From assembly GCF_038397725.1 (NCBI RefSeq), contig NZ_CP151634.1, positions 3,944,378 through 4,008,377 of the forward strand: a DNA stretch of 64,000 nt. Reading direction: 5' to 3'. Below the pieces are notes generated by a model. That model had not been told where the DNA came from, ran no database searches, and saw nothing but the letters and a program-made list of their open reading frames with translations. Below are positions 42,916-52,176 of this stretch, piece by piece. The stretch's first letter is position 1. Each line of letters begins with the position of its first letter. Source of the DNA: Microbacterium sp. LWO13-1.2 (lineage in GTDB: Bacteria; Actinomycetota; Actinomycetes; Actinomycetales; Microbacteriaceae). The position numbers were made by a program, and so were the translations under genes.

Positions 42916-43230
42916 CTAGGACGCAGCGCGAGCAGCCCGTTTCTCCTGCTGAAAGACGCGGATGGCCTCGTAACGGTCGGCAGAACGCGCCTGGCGCTTG
43001 GCCGCTTCGTCTTCGCGATTCTTCGGCGGAGCGGAGGTGACGAGGCCGTCGAGGAGGCGACGGGTCGCCTGTGCGATCTCGGCGACGGCTCTGTCGAACG
43101 TCTCCTGATTGGCCCGCGAAGGGCTGGTGGTTCCGGCGATCTTGCGCACGAACTGCAAGGCCGCGTCATCGCACTCCTCGTCGGTCGCGGCGGGCTCCAG
43201 ATTGTTCAGCGGGACGATGTTTCGGCACAT
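42916..43230 (-). CDS. DUF2277-domain protein
   Basis: The 104-residue protein starts MCRNIVPLNNLEPAATDEE, the hallmark MCRNI of DUF2277, and continues ALQFVRKIAGTTSPSRANQETFDRAV. The conserved N-terminal Cys-Arg-Asn may be functional, but the family has no established activity. The C-terminal third is basic (AAKRQARSADRYEAI). It has a leaderless -10 box 6 bases upstream and is followed by the osmC control region. Confidence 0.88.
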   Translation of the reverse strand: MCRNIVPLNNLEPAATDEECDDAALQFVRKIAGTTSPSRANQETFDRAVAEIAQATRRLLDGLVTSAPPKNREDEAAKRQARSADRYEAIRVFQQEKRAARAAS

Positions 43231-43236
43231 ACCGGC

Positions 43237-43242
43237 ACGGTA
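43237..43242 (-). promoter_or_regulatory. -10 box of the DUF2277 gene, leaderless
   Basis: Minus-strand TACCGT ends 6 bases before the ATG at 43230. Confidence 0.45.
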
Positions 43243-43265
43243 CGCCGAACCCCGGACACGCGAAA

Positions 43266-43293
43266 GGGGGCGGATGCCGCAGCATCCGCCCCC
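43266..43293 (-). terminator. Terminator of guaB
   Basis: GGGGGCGGATGC and its complement form a 12-base stem with a 4-base loop, followed on the minus strand by TTTC, 12 bases past the guaB stop. Confidence 0.8.
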
Positions 43294-43305
43294 GTTCGTC
43301 GAGCC

Positions 43306-44937
<1,632 letters not shown>

Positions 44938-44969
44938 TCACGAGCCCTCGCCCGGCCCCGGAGGTAGGA

Positions 44970-44981
44970 GATTCGCGAATC
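44970..44981. promoter_or_regulatory. Palindrome in the guaB/livH divergent promoter region
   Basis: GATTCGCGAATC is a perfect 12-base palindrome. It lies just upstream of TACGCT (44988-44993), a candidate -10 box for the permease operon, and covers the -35 zone. Possible operator. The rest of 44809-45061 holds only the two promoters. Confidence 0.4.
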
Positions 44982-45061
44982 GCGCACTACGCTCAAGTGC
45001 GTCGTCCATCGATGCGGCGCATACCCGATGCCGCAGAGACAGCACTCACAGTGGAGGTTGC

Positions 45062-46375
45062 GTGGGACCCACAACGATCGCCGTCCGGCGAACGCGAACC
45101 ATATTGGTCGCGTTCCTCGGAATTCTGATCGCGCTGAGCGCGATCTTGATGCAGCCACCGGCACCCGCATCAGCCGACACCACCGATGACGGCCAGGAGA
45201 TCACCGACTTCTACTTCGCCGGGGTGATCACCTTCGACGACGAACCTGTCGAAGGCGTCGCCATGACGATCGAAGGCAACGGTTTCAAGGGCGAGACCGA
45301 GACTGACGCCGAAGGCAAATGGCGTCTGTACGTGCCGGAGAAAGAGGAGTACACGCTCAGCCTCGATGAGTCGACACTTCCCGACGGCGTGATCGTCGAG
45401 GGCGACTCGGCCTCGCAGAAGGTCGAGTTCGGCCTCACCGGCACGAAGATCGTGAACCTGTTCCTCGGCGAGGGGGTGCGCGAGACGACGTCGTTCATCG
45501 ACCAGCTGCTGTCGCGTCTCGTCGGCGGGCTGAACTTCGGTCTTCTTCTCGCGCTGGCCTCCATGGGCGCGGCGCTCATCTACGGCACCACGCGGTTGTC
45601 GAACTTCGCCCACGCGGAGATGGTCACCTGGGGCGGCCTGGTGGCGCTGCTGTTCACCTCGTTCTGGCACCTTCCGCTCTGGCTCGGACTCATCGCCGCG
45701 GTCATCGGCGGCGGGCTGTTCGGCTGGGCGCTGGATGCCGGAATCTGGCGCCCGCTGCGCCATCGCGGCCTCGGCGTCGTTCAGCTCATGATCGTGAGCA
45801 TCGGCCTGTCTCTCGCCCTGCGCTACGCATTCCAGTTCGTCATCGGCGGCGGCACCATGCAGCTGCCGGGCGCGAGCCCCACCCCCATCCAGTTCGGACC
45901 GGTCTCGCTGTCCTACATCGACCTCGTCTCGATGGGCCTGAGCATCGTCGTCATCCTCTTCGTCGCCTACTTCCTCACCCGCACGCGGGTCGGAAAGGCG
46001 ACCAGGGCCATCTCGGACAACCCCCAGCTCGCGGCGGCGTCCGGCATCGACGTCGATCGGGTCATCCGCACCGTCTGGATCCTCGCGGGTGTGCTCGCCG
46101 CGATCTCCGGTGTGCTCTGGGCCTATTTCCGCCCCGGTGTGAAGTGGGACATGGGCATGCAGATGCTGCTCCTGATCTTCGCTGCGATCACTCTCGGCGG
46201 CCTCGGCACTGCCTTCGGCGCCCTCCTCGGATCTCTGATCGTCGGGATGGCCGTTGAGGTCTCGACGCTCTGGATCCCCTCCGACTTGAAATACGCGAGC
46301 GCTCTGGTGGTGCTCATCCTCATCCTCTTGGTGAGACCGCAAGGGCTGCTCGGACGCAGGGAAAGGCTGGGCTGA
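45062..46375 (+). CDS. Branched-chain amino acid ABC permease (LivH type) with secreted N-terminal domain
   Basis: The 437-residue protein is longer than ordinary LivH (about 290-300). It has a signal-like helix (TILVAFLGILIALSAILM, about 13-30, then PAPASA). A beta-rich module follows (about 45-125; GVITFDDEPVEGVAMTIEGNGFKGETETDAEGKWRLYVP) that resembles carboxypeptidase-regulatory/SdrD-B folds. The LivH core (about 140-437) has LNFGLLLALASMGAALIYGTTRLSNFAHAEM and AISDNPQLAAASGIDVDRV (ATPase contact). The GTG at 45062 follows GGAGG. It heads an operon of four. Confidence 0.9.
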   Translation: MGPTTIAVRRTRTILVAFLGILIALSAILMQPPAPASADTTDDGQEITDFYFAGVITFDDEPVEGVAMTIEGNGFKGETETDAEGKWRLYVPEKEEYTLSLDESTLPDGVIVEGDSASQKVEFGLTGTKIVNLFLGEGVRETTSFIDQLLSRLVGGLNFGLLLALASMGAALIYGTTRLSNFAHAEMVTWGGLVALLFTSFWHLPLWLGLIAAVIGGGLFGWALDAGIWRPLRHRGLGVVQLMIVSIGLSLALRYAFQFVIGGGTMQLPGASPTPIQFGPVSLSYIDLVSMGLSIVVILFVAYFLTRTRVGKATRAISDNPQLAAASGIDVDRVIRTVWILAGVLAAISGVLWAYFRPGVKWDMGMQMLLLIFAAITLGGLGTAFGALLGSLIVGMAVEVSTLWIPSDLKYASALVVLILILLVRPQGLLGRRERLG

Positions 46376-46378
46376 CGC

Positions 46379-47356
46379 ATGGACTTCGGAAGCATCTTCG
46401 GCAATACAGCCGCGTACCTGTTCAGCCCTGTCACGATCGCCTACGCACTGGCCGCGACCGGCCTCGCCGTGCACTTCGGATACGCAGGTCTGCTCAACTT
46501 CGGCATGGCGGCGTTCATGGCGGTCGGCGGCTACGGCTACGCGATCTCCGTTCTCTCGTTCGGGCTCCCCTGGTGGTTCGGCATGATCATCGGGCTGCTG
46601 GGCGGTGCGCTCTTCGCCGTCCTCCTCGGCATCCCCACGCTGCGTCTGAGAGCCGACTATCTCGCCATCGCGACGATCGCCGCCGGTGAGATCGTCCGTC
46701 TTCTGTTCACCACCCAGGTGTTCGACGAATGGACGAACTCGGCCGACGGCCTGGCCGGGTACCACTCGGGTTTCCGTGACGCGAACCCGTTCCCGCCCGG
46801 GACATACGGATTCGGCCCGTGGACGTACAACGAGGGTGATCTGTGGAACCGCGTGTTCGGCCTGATCCTGCTCGGCGTCGCCGTCCTGCTGGTCTGGATG
46901 CTGATGCGCAGCCCGTGGGGCCGCGTACTCAAGGGCATCCGCGAAGACGAGGACGCCGTCCGCTCGCTGGGAAAGAACGTCTTCGCCTACAAGATGCAGG
47001 CGCTCGTCGTCGGCGGCATGATCGGAGCGGCCGGAGGCATCGTGTTCGCCCTCCCCTCGGCGGTCGTCCCCAGCAGCTACACCACGTCGCTCACCTTCTT
47101 CCTGTGGACGATCCTGCTGCTCGGCGGCGCGGCCACCGTCTTCGGTCCGACCCTCGGCGCGGTGCTCTTCTGGCTCGTCTTCGCGTTCCTCGGCAACCTG
47201 CTGCCCGACATGGCTGCGGCGGGGCTGCTGCCGATGTCCGACAGCCAGGCGGGCACGATCCGCTTCGTGCTGGTCGGTGTCGCCCTCATGCTGCTGGTGA
47301 TCTTCCGCCCGCAGGGCATCCTCGGAGACAAGAGGGAGATGACCTTTGTCAAGTGA
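46379..47356 (+). CDS. Branched-chain amino acid ABC permease (LivM type)
   Basis: The 325-residue membrane protein has the LivM pattern. AATGLAVHFGYAGLLNFGMAAFMAVGGYGYA lies near the start, GIPTLRLRADYLAIATIAAGEIVR follows, and the ATPase-contact loop is WGRVLKGIREDEDAVRSLGKNVFAYKMQA (about 180-208). It pairs with the LivH-type permease three bases upstream. Its end overlaps the ATPase gene by 11 bases, so the genes are translationally linked. Confidence 0.93.
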   Translation: MDFGSIFGNTAAYLFSPVTIAYALAATGLAVHFGYAGLLNFGMAAFMAVGGYGYAISVLSFGLPWWFGMIIGLLGGALFAVLLGIPTLRLRADYLAIATIAAGEIVRLLFTTQVFDEWTNSADGLAGYHSGFRDANPFPPGTYGFGPWTYNEGDLWNRVFGLILLGVAVLLVWMLMRSPWGRVLKGIREDEDAVRSLGKNVFAYKMQALVVGGMIGAAGGIVFALPSAVVPSSYTTSLTFFLWTILLLGGAATVFGPTLGAVLFWLVFAFLGNLLPDMAAAGLLPMSDSQAGTIRFVLVGVALMLLVIFRPQGILGDKREMTFVK

Positions 47357-48398
47357 CCAGACCCCGGCCGCACCGTCGACCGGAAGCATCCGTCGCCCCA
47401 AGGCGACCGGCCTCGCCAAGGGGCCAGCCGCACCCGGCGTCGCCAAGGTCGACCCGATTCTGATCGCCGACGGCATCCAGCGCCGCTTCGGCGGCCTCAC
47501 GGCGGTGGACGTCGACCACGTCGAGATCCCCCGCGGCGCGATCACCGCACTGATCGGGCCCAACGGCGCCGGCAAGACGACGCTGTTCAACCTGCTCTGC
47601 GGCTTCGACAAGCCCAACACAGGAACGTGGTCGTTCGACGGCAAGAATCTCGCCGGCATCCCCTCGTTCAAGGTCGCGCGAATGGGACAGGTACGCACCT
47701 TCCAGCTGACCAAGTCGCTGTCGCTGCTGACCGTGCTGGAGAACATGAAGCTCGGCGCCCCGCACCAGCGCGGCGAGGGCTTCTGGACGAGTCTGCTGCC
47801 GTTCATCTGGCGCAAGCAGGACACCGAGATCGAAGCCAAGGCGCGCGACCTGCTCGCCCGCTTCAAGCTCGACGCCAAGGAGAAGGACTTCGCCGCGTCG
47901 CTCTCCGGTGGGCAGCGCAAGCTCCTCGAGATGGCCCGGGCGCTGATGAGCGACCCGAATCTCGTCATGCTCGACGAGCCGATGGCCGGCGTCAACCCGG
48001 CCCTCACCCAGTCGCTGCTCGAGCACATCCTCGATCTCAAGGAGCAGGGCATGACCGTGCTCTTCGTCGAGCACGACATGCACATGGTCCGCCACATCGC
48101 CGACTGGGTCGTCGTGATGGCAGAGGGACGCGTCGTGGCTGAAGGGCCACCCGACGAGGTCATGGAAGATCCTGCCGTCGTCGATGCGTATCTCGGCGCT
48201 CACCAGGATCTCGATCTGGGCGCGGTCACGGGCAGGATCCCCGTCATCGAATCCGCGGCGGCCGAACGTCTGCGCCGCGAGATCGAGGCCGAGGCGCAGG
48301 CCGAGCTGGCCGGCGAGCAGCCATCGGCTCATGGCCCGGCCGAAGCGACCGCGGCCGAGCCGACCCGACCGACTGCGACCGATGAGGAGAAGGCATGA
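47346..48398 (+). CDS. Branched-chain amino acid ABC ATP-binding protein (LivG type)
   Basis: The 350-residue ATPase has Walker A ALIGPNGAGKTTLFNLL (about 75-91), signature SLSGGQRKLLEMARAL, and Walker B PNLVMLDEPMAGVNPAL. MTVLFVEHDMHMV contains the H-loop. Unlike typical LivG (about 250-260 residues), it has an N-terminal tail of about 38 residues and a C-terminal Ala/Glu-rich tail of about 65. The start is TTG, inside the 3' end of livM; GGGAGATG precedes it. A start further downstream is possible. Confidence 0.92.
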   Translation: MSSDQTPAAPSTGSIRRPKATGLAKGPAAPGVAKVDPILIADGIQRRFGGLTAVDVDHVEIPRGAITALIGPNGAGKTTLFNLLCGFDKPNTGTWSFDGKNLAGIPSFKVARMGQVRTFQLTKSLSLLTVLENMKLGAPHQRGEGFWTSLLPFIWRKQDTEIEAKARDLLARFKLDAKEKDFAASLSGGQRKLLEMARALMSDPNLVMLDEPMAGVNPALTQSLLEHILDLKEQGMTVLFVEHDMHMVRHIADWVVVMAEGRVVAEGPPDEVMEDPAVVDAYLGAHQDLDLGAVTGRIPVIESAAAERLRREIEAEAQAELAGEQPSAHGPAEATAAEPTRPTATDEEKA

Positions 48399-49129
48399 GC
48401 GACGACATCGTCGTGGAGATGAAGGATGTCCACGCCGGGTACCTCCCCGGTGTCAACATCCTCAACGGGGCGAACCTCGTCGCCCGCAAGGGCGAGCTGA
48501 TCGGCATCATCGGACCGAACGGGGCCGGCAAGTCGACCCTGCTCAAGGCGATGTTCGGACTCGTGAACGTGCGCTCCGGTGAGGTCACCTTGAACGGCGA
48601 GAGCATCGTCGGGCTGAAGGCCGACAAGCTCGTCAAGCGCGGTGTGGCGTTCGTTCCGCAGACGAACAACGTCTTCCCGTCGCTCACGATCGAGGAGAAC
48701 CTGCAGATGGGGTTGTACCAGAACCCCAAGATCTACGCGGAGCGGCTGGAGTTCGTCTCCAGCATCTTCGCGGAGCTGGGTACGCGCCTCAAGCAACGCG
48801 CCGGATCGCTGTCGGGCGGCGAGCGTCAGATGGTGGCGATGTCGCGCGCACTGATGATGGATCCGTCCGTCCTGCTGCTGGACGAGCCCTCGGCAGGACT
48901 CTCGCCGGTGCGGCAGGATGATGCGTTCATCCGCGTCTCCGACATCAACAAGGCGGGCGTCACGACCATCATGGTCGAGCAGAACGCGCGACGCTGCCTG
49001 CAGATCTGTGATCGCGGCTACGTGCTCGATCAGGGCAAGGACGCCTACGAGGGCACCGGTCGCGAGCTGCTGAACGACCCGAAGGTCATCGGCCTCTACC
49101 TGGGTACCCTGGGCACCGACGCGGCCTGA
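48395..49129 (+). CDS. Branched-chain amino acid ABC ATP-binding protein (LivF type)
   Basis: The 244-residue ATPase has IIGPNGAGKSTLLKAMFGL (about 35-53), RGVAFVPQTNNVFPSLTIEENLQMG and the signature SLSGGERQMVAMSRALMMDP. LLLDEPSAGLSP and IMVEQNARRCL complete the LivF set. It forms the ATPase pair with the LivG-type protein, and its ATG overlaps that gene's stop by four bases. A terminator follows 11 bases after its stop. Confidence 0.95.
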   Translation: MSDDIVVEMKDVHAGYLPGVNILNGANLVARKGELIGIIGPNGAGKSTLLKAMFGLVNVRSGEVTLNGESIVGLKADKLVKRGVAFVPQTNNVFPSLTIEENLQMGLYQNPKIYAERLEFVSSIFAELGTRLKQRAGSLSGGERQMVAMSRALMMDPSVLLLDEPSAGLSPVRQDDAFIRVSDINKAGVTTIMVEQNARRCLQICDRGYVLDQGKDAYEGTGRELLNDPKVIGLYLGTLGTDAA

Positions 49130-49140
49130 GACGTCTCACA

Positions 49141-49174
49141 GAAGGGGGTGGATGCCACGGCATCCACCCCCTTC
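49141..49174 (+). terminator. Terminator of the Liv operon
   Basis: GAAGGGGGTGGATGCC and its complement form a 16-base stem with a tiny loop, ending in CTTCTG. The core GGATGCC recurs in three other terminators of this window. Confidence 0.8.
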
Positions 49175-49209
49175 TGCATGTCCGTTCCCATCCGCGCTCT
49201 CGGCACGAG

Positions 49210-49241
49210 GAAGGCCCCGGATGCCAGCATCCGGGGCCTTC
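49210..49241 (-). terminator. Terminator of the binding-protein gene
   Basis: GAAGGCCCCGGATGC and its complement form a 15-base stem, 14 bases past the convergent binding-protein stop. Confidence 0.8.
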
Positions 49242-49255
49242 ACACTGCGGTTCGA

Positions 49256-50524
49256 TCAGTTGATCCGCGAGTAGGTGTTGTCTGCGCCGTACTCGAAGAC
49301 GCCGATCGCGGCACCCTTCGGGTCGCCGTTCTCGTCGAACGTGACGTCACCGGAGTAGCCGTCGTAGTCGGCCGTGCCGCCTCCGTTGATGATCTCGGCG
49401 CACTCGGCGAAGCTGGTGCACTTCTCGCCATCGCCGGAGCCACCGGAGACTTCCTGCATCTTGGCTGCGATGTCGACGCCCTCGGTCGAGCCCGCCGCGA
49501 GCGAAGCCAGCGCGAGCAGGATCACTGCGTCGTACGCCTCGGCCGCGTAGGTCTCGTCCTCGATCTCGGGGTTGCCCTCACCGGTCCACAGTTCCTGAAG
49601 ACGATCAGTGAAGTCGTCTTCCAGGGCGGGTCCGGGCTTGGTGCCCTTGGCGCCCTCGAGCTTCACGGCGGGAAGGTCCGTCGCGTAGCTGTTGGAGAGG
49701 TTGCCGTCGACGAGGTAGAAGCTCTTCGGGTCAGCGCCCGCGTTCACGAGCAGCGGAGCGATCGTCTTGAACTCGTCGTACGAGACGACGGCGATCGCGT
49801 CGGGCTTGGCCGCCATGATCGTCGACACCTGAGCGTCGAACTGCGCGTCGCCGATGTTGAACGCAGCCTCGGCCACGATCTCGCCGCCGGTGCCTTCGAA
49901 CGTCGAGGAGATCGCGTCGAAGAGTCCGGTGCCGTAGGCGTTGTTCTGGTAGATGATGCCCAGCGTCTTGTGGCCGTCTTCGGCGATCAGGTTTCCGAGC
50001 ACCTCACCCTGCAGCAGGTCGCTGGGGGCGGTGCGGAAGTAGAGACCGTTGTCGTCCCACGCGGTGAAGTCCGGAGAAGTGTTGGACGGCGAGATCGTGA
50101 TGATCCCGGAGCTGATGTTGCCGTCCAGGATCAGCTTGGAAACGGCCGACGACGCGGCGCCGACGACAGCGGCGACGCCTTCGCTCTGCAGCTGCGCGAT
50201 CGACGTCTCGTATGCCTTGGTGTCGGTGTCGCCCTCGTCCGCAGCGGTCAGGTCGATGGTGACCCCGGCCTTGGCGTCGTTGACCTCTGCGACCGCCAGC
50301 TGGGAGCCTGCCTGCATCGGCGGGCCGAGGAAGGACAGGGCGCCGGTCTGCGGCAGCAGCGAGCCGAGCTTCAGCGTCAGGTCTGCCGCTGGCTTGTTCC
50401 CGCCCTCGTCGGACGGCTTGTCGGTCGTCGGGCTGCTGCAGCCGGCGATAACGATTGCGGATGCGCTGAGCAGCGCGATCCCCGCGAAGACCTTCGCTGT
50501 GCGCGAGCCCTTCAGTGCGTTCAT
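49256..50524 (-). CDS. Branched-chain amino acid-binding lipoprotein (LivJ/K type)
   Basis: The 422-residue protein has a lipoprotein signal (FAGIALLSASAIVIAGCSS, lipid Cys near residue 28), a short linker and a type I periplasmic-binding fold. LKLGSLLPQTGALSFLGPPMQAGSQLAVAEVND, VVGAASSAVSKLI and GIIYQNNAYGTGL show the fold. It is the likely binding protein for the convergent Liv-type permease/ATPase operon, although it has its own promoter region. GGGAGC precedes the ATG at 50524. GCTCTA/TAGAGC arms at 50571-50586 in the upstream spacer may be an operator. Confidence 0.93.
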   Translation of the reverse strand: MNALKGSRTAKVFAGIALLSASAIVIAGCSSPTTDKPSDEGGNKPAADLTLKLGSLLPQTGALSFLGPPMQAGSQLAVAEVNDAKAGVTIDLTAADEGDTDTKAYETSIAQLQSEGVAAVVGAASSAVSKLILDGNISSGIITISPSNTSPDFTAWDDNGLYFRTAPSDLLQGEVLGNLIAEDGHKTLGIIYQNNAYGTGLFDAISSTFEGTGGEIVAEAAFNIGDAQFDAQVSTIMAAKPDAIAVVSYDEFKTIAPLLVNAGADPKSFYLVDGNLSNSYATDLPAVKLEGAKGTKPGPALEDDFTDRLQELWTGEGNPEIEDETYAAEAYDAVILLALASLAAGSTEGVDIAAKMQEVSGGSGDGEKCTSFAECAEIINGGGTADYDGYSGDVTFDENGDPKGAAIGVFEYGADNTYSRIN

Positions 50525-50668
50525 GATGCTCCCTTGCGTGTCTGAACGTGGAGTATGACCACGATCGAGTGCTCTAACCCTAGAGCGTGATCACAGCGAG
50601 ATGGAGACGCAAGTGTTTCGGTGCGTTAACGATCCGGGACTCCGTGTCTACCTCGATGCGCCTCGGAT

Positions 50669-51601
50669 TCAGATGAGCTCGGCGGGGTCCGTCCGTCGGC
50701 CACGACGCGCGGCGAGCAGCAGGTCGACGACGAAGACCGCGATCGCGACCCACACGATGATGAATCCGGCCCACCGCTCAGGCGGCATCGGCTCGTGCAG
50801 GAACGCGACACCGATCACGAACTGCATGATCGGAGTGATGAACTGGATCATCCCGATCACGGTCAGGTTGACCCGGCGGGTACCCGCCGCGAACATCAGC
50901 AGCGGCACCGCGGTGACGACTCCCGCGAAGGCGAGCAGCAGGGCGTGCCATCCGCCGTTCGTGCCCATCGTGATTCCGGAGGTCTGCGCGACGACGATGA
51001 GCTGAACGACGGCGATGGGGATGAGCCAGAACGATTCCAGGGTCAGGCCGCTGACGGCGTCCACCGCCGGACCGATCTTCTTCTTGATGAGTCCGTAGAC
51101 GCCGAACGACGCGGTGAGCGAAAGCGCGATCCACGGGAATTCCCCGTACCCGATGACGATCACGGCGACCGCCGCAGCGGCGATGCCGATCGCGGCCCAC
51201 TGCAGGCGTCTGATGCGCTCGTGCAGCACGAAGACGCCGAGCAGCACGGTGGTGATCGGGTTGATGAAGTACCCGAGGCTCGTCTCGACGATGCGATCGC
51301 TGAGGGTTCCGATGAGGAACACCTGCCAGTTGACGTAGATGAGCAGACCGGCGAGCGCCGTCCAGCCCAGCAGCTTCGGCTGCCGGACGATCGCGCGGAA
51401 CGCACCCCAGCCCCGGGTGATCGTCAGCAGCACCAGACAGAACACGAAGGAGAGCAGCACGCGCCAGGCGACGACCTCCCAAGCTCCGGTGGGCGCCAGC
51501 AGCAGGAAGTAGAGGGGCAGCACGCCCCACAGCAGGTAGGCCCCGCCCGCGTACATGGCCCCGGAGGCGCGGCTCTCACGGGTGGACGGGTCTGGACTCA
51601 C
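50669..51601 (-). CDS. rarD: EamA-family transporter, RarD type
   Basis: The 310-residue protein has ten membrane helices and the RarD signature. GGAYLLWGVLPLYFLLLAPTGAWEVVAWRVLLSF lies near the start, WQVFLIGTLSDRIVETSLGYFINPI in the middle, and VIGMIQFITPIMQFVIGVAFLHEPMP near the end. The substrate is not established. The start is GTG at 51601, fixed by a leaderless -10 box 6 bases upstream. The spacer to the binding-protein gene (50525-50668) contains only the small dyad noted there. Confidence 0.92.
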   Translation of the reverse strand: MSPDPSTRESRASGAMYAGGAYLLWGVLPLYFLLLAPTGAWEVVAWRVLLSFVFCLVLLTITRGWGAFRAIVRQPKLLGWTALAGLLIYVNWQVFLIGTLSDRIVETSLGYFINPITTVLLGVFVLHERIRRLQWAAIGIAAAAVAVIVIGYGEFPWIALSLTASFGVYGLIKKKIGPAVDAVSGLTLESFWLIPIAVVQLIVVAQTSGITMGTNGGWHALLLAFAGVVTAVPLLMFAAGTRRVNLTVIGMIQFITPIMQFVIGVAFLHEPMPPERWAGFIIVWVAIAVFVVDLLLAARRGRRTDPAELI

Positions 51602-51607
51602 TGCACA

Positions 51608-51613
51608 ACCCTA
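51608..51613 (-). promoter_or_regulatory. -10 box of rarD, leaderless
   Basis: Minus-strand TAGGGT ends 6 bases before the GTG at 51601. Confidence 0.5.
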
Positions 51614-51649
51614 TGCCCGGCAGACGACCCGGAGGCCGACGGGGACGCA

Positions 51650-51683
51650 GAAGGGCCCGGATGCGGATGCATCCGGGCCCTTC
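51650..51683 (-). terminator. Terminator of groES
   Basis: GAAGGGCCCGGATG and its complement form a 14-base stem, 15 bases past the groES stop. Confidence 0.8.
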
Positions 51684-51698
51684 GAGAACTGCGCTGGC

Positions 51699-51995
51699 TC
51701 AGCGAACGACGACCGCGAGGACGTCACGGGCGGAGAGCACGAGGTACTCGTCCACGCCGAACTTCACCTCGGTGCCGCCGTACTTGCTGTAGAGCACGCG
51801 GTCGCCGACGGCGACATCGATCGGAACACGGTTGCCGTTGTCGTCGATGCGGCCGGGGCCAACGGCCACGACCTCGCCCTCCTGGGGCTTCTCCTTGGCA
51901 GTGTCGGGGATGACCAGGCCACTCGCGGTGGTCTGCTCGGCCTCGACCTGCTGGATGACGATGCGGTCCTCGAGCGGCTTGATGGAAACCGACAC
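51699..51995 (-). CDS. groES: Co-chaperonin GroES
   Basis: The 98-residue protein has the normal GroES length and sequence. [27 protein letters not shown] includes the mobile loop; [11 protein letters not shown] and [18 protein letters not shown] follow. It caps the GroEL chaperonin. It is monocistronic here: no groEL lies beside it, as in many actinobacteria that keep groEL elsewhere. Two CIRCE elements upstream indicate HrcA repression. AAAGGAAAG precedes the ATG by a normal distance. Confidence 0.97.
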   Translation of the reverse strand: MSVSIKPLEDRIVIQQVEAEQTTASGLVIPDTAKEKPQEGEVVAVGPGRIDDNGNRVPIDVAVGDRVLYSKYGGTEVKFGVDEYLVLSARDVLAVVVR

Positions 51996-52036
51996 GGTCT
52001 ACCTCTTCTTTCCTTGACGCTGACACGAAAGACTTG

Positions 52037-52063
52037 TTCGCACTCTCAACCCGAGAGTGCTAA
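52037..52063. promoter_or_regulatory. CIRCE element 1 (HrcA operator)
   Basis: TTCGCACTC-N9-GAGTGCTAA matches the CIRCE consensus TTAGCACTC-N9-GAGTGCTAA at all but one position. It lies about 42 bases before groES. Confidence 0.92.
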
Positions 52064-52067
52064 TCCC

Positions 52068-52097
52068 AGTGTATGCGGTCCATTGGCACTCATGCAA
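52068..52097 (-). promoter_or_regulatory. groES promoter between the CIRCE elements
   Basis: Minus-strand TTGCAT (52097-52092) and TACACT (52073-52068) are 18 bases apart. The -35 lies in CIRCE 2, and the transcription start would fall at the edge of CIRCE 1. Confidence 0.5.
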
Positions 52098-52109
52098 TGC
52101 GAGTGCCAG
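52083..52109. promoter_or_regulatory. CIRCE element 2
   Basis: TTGGCACTC-N9-GAGTGCCAG has perfect 6-base inner arms and a slightly degenerate exterior. It is 46 bases upstream of the first element and about 65 bases before the divergent methyltransferase gene. Confidence 0.85.
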
Positions 52110-52164
52110 CCCTCGGTCCTGCCGATCGTCGAGAGAGCGGACCGAGACGAAACGCTCGGCCGCA

Positions 52165-52170
52165 TAGGCT
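52165..52170 (+). promoter_or_regulatory. -10 box of the methyltransferase gene, leaderless
   Basis: TAGGCT ends 6 bases before GTG 52177, which selects that codon among GTG 52174, GTG 52177 and ATG 52183. Confidence 0.5.
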
Positions 52171-52176
52171 GGCGTG

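Noticed and set aside
40157..42919. Plus-strand open frame of about 920 codons opposite guaB3, ABC-F and osmC
   Set aside because: No start context and no domain similarity; it spans three genes with strong motifs and their spacers.
45170..48163. Long minus-strand open frame opposite the Liv operon
   Set aside because: Same GC-driven artefact; it crosses four well-supported transporter genes and has no recognisable motif.
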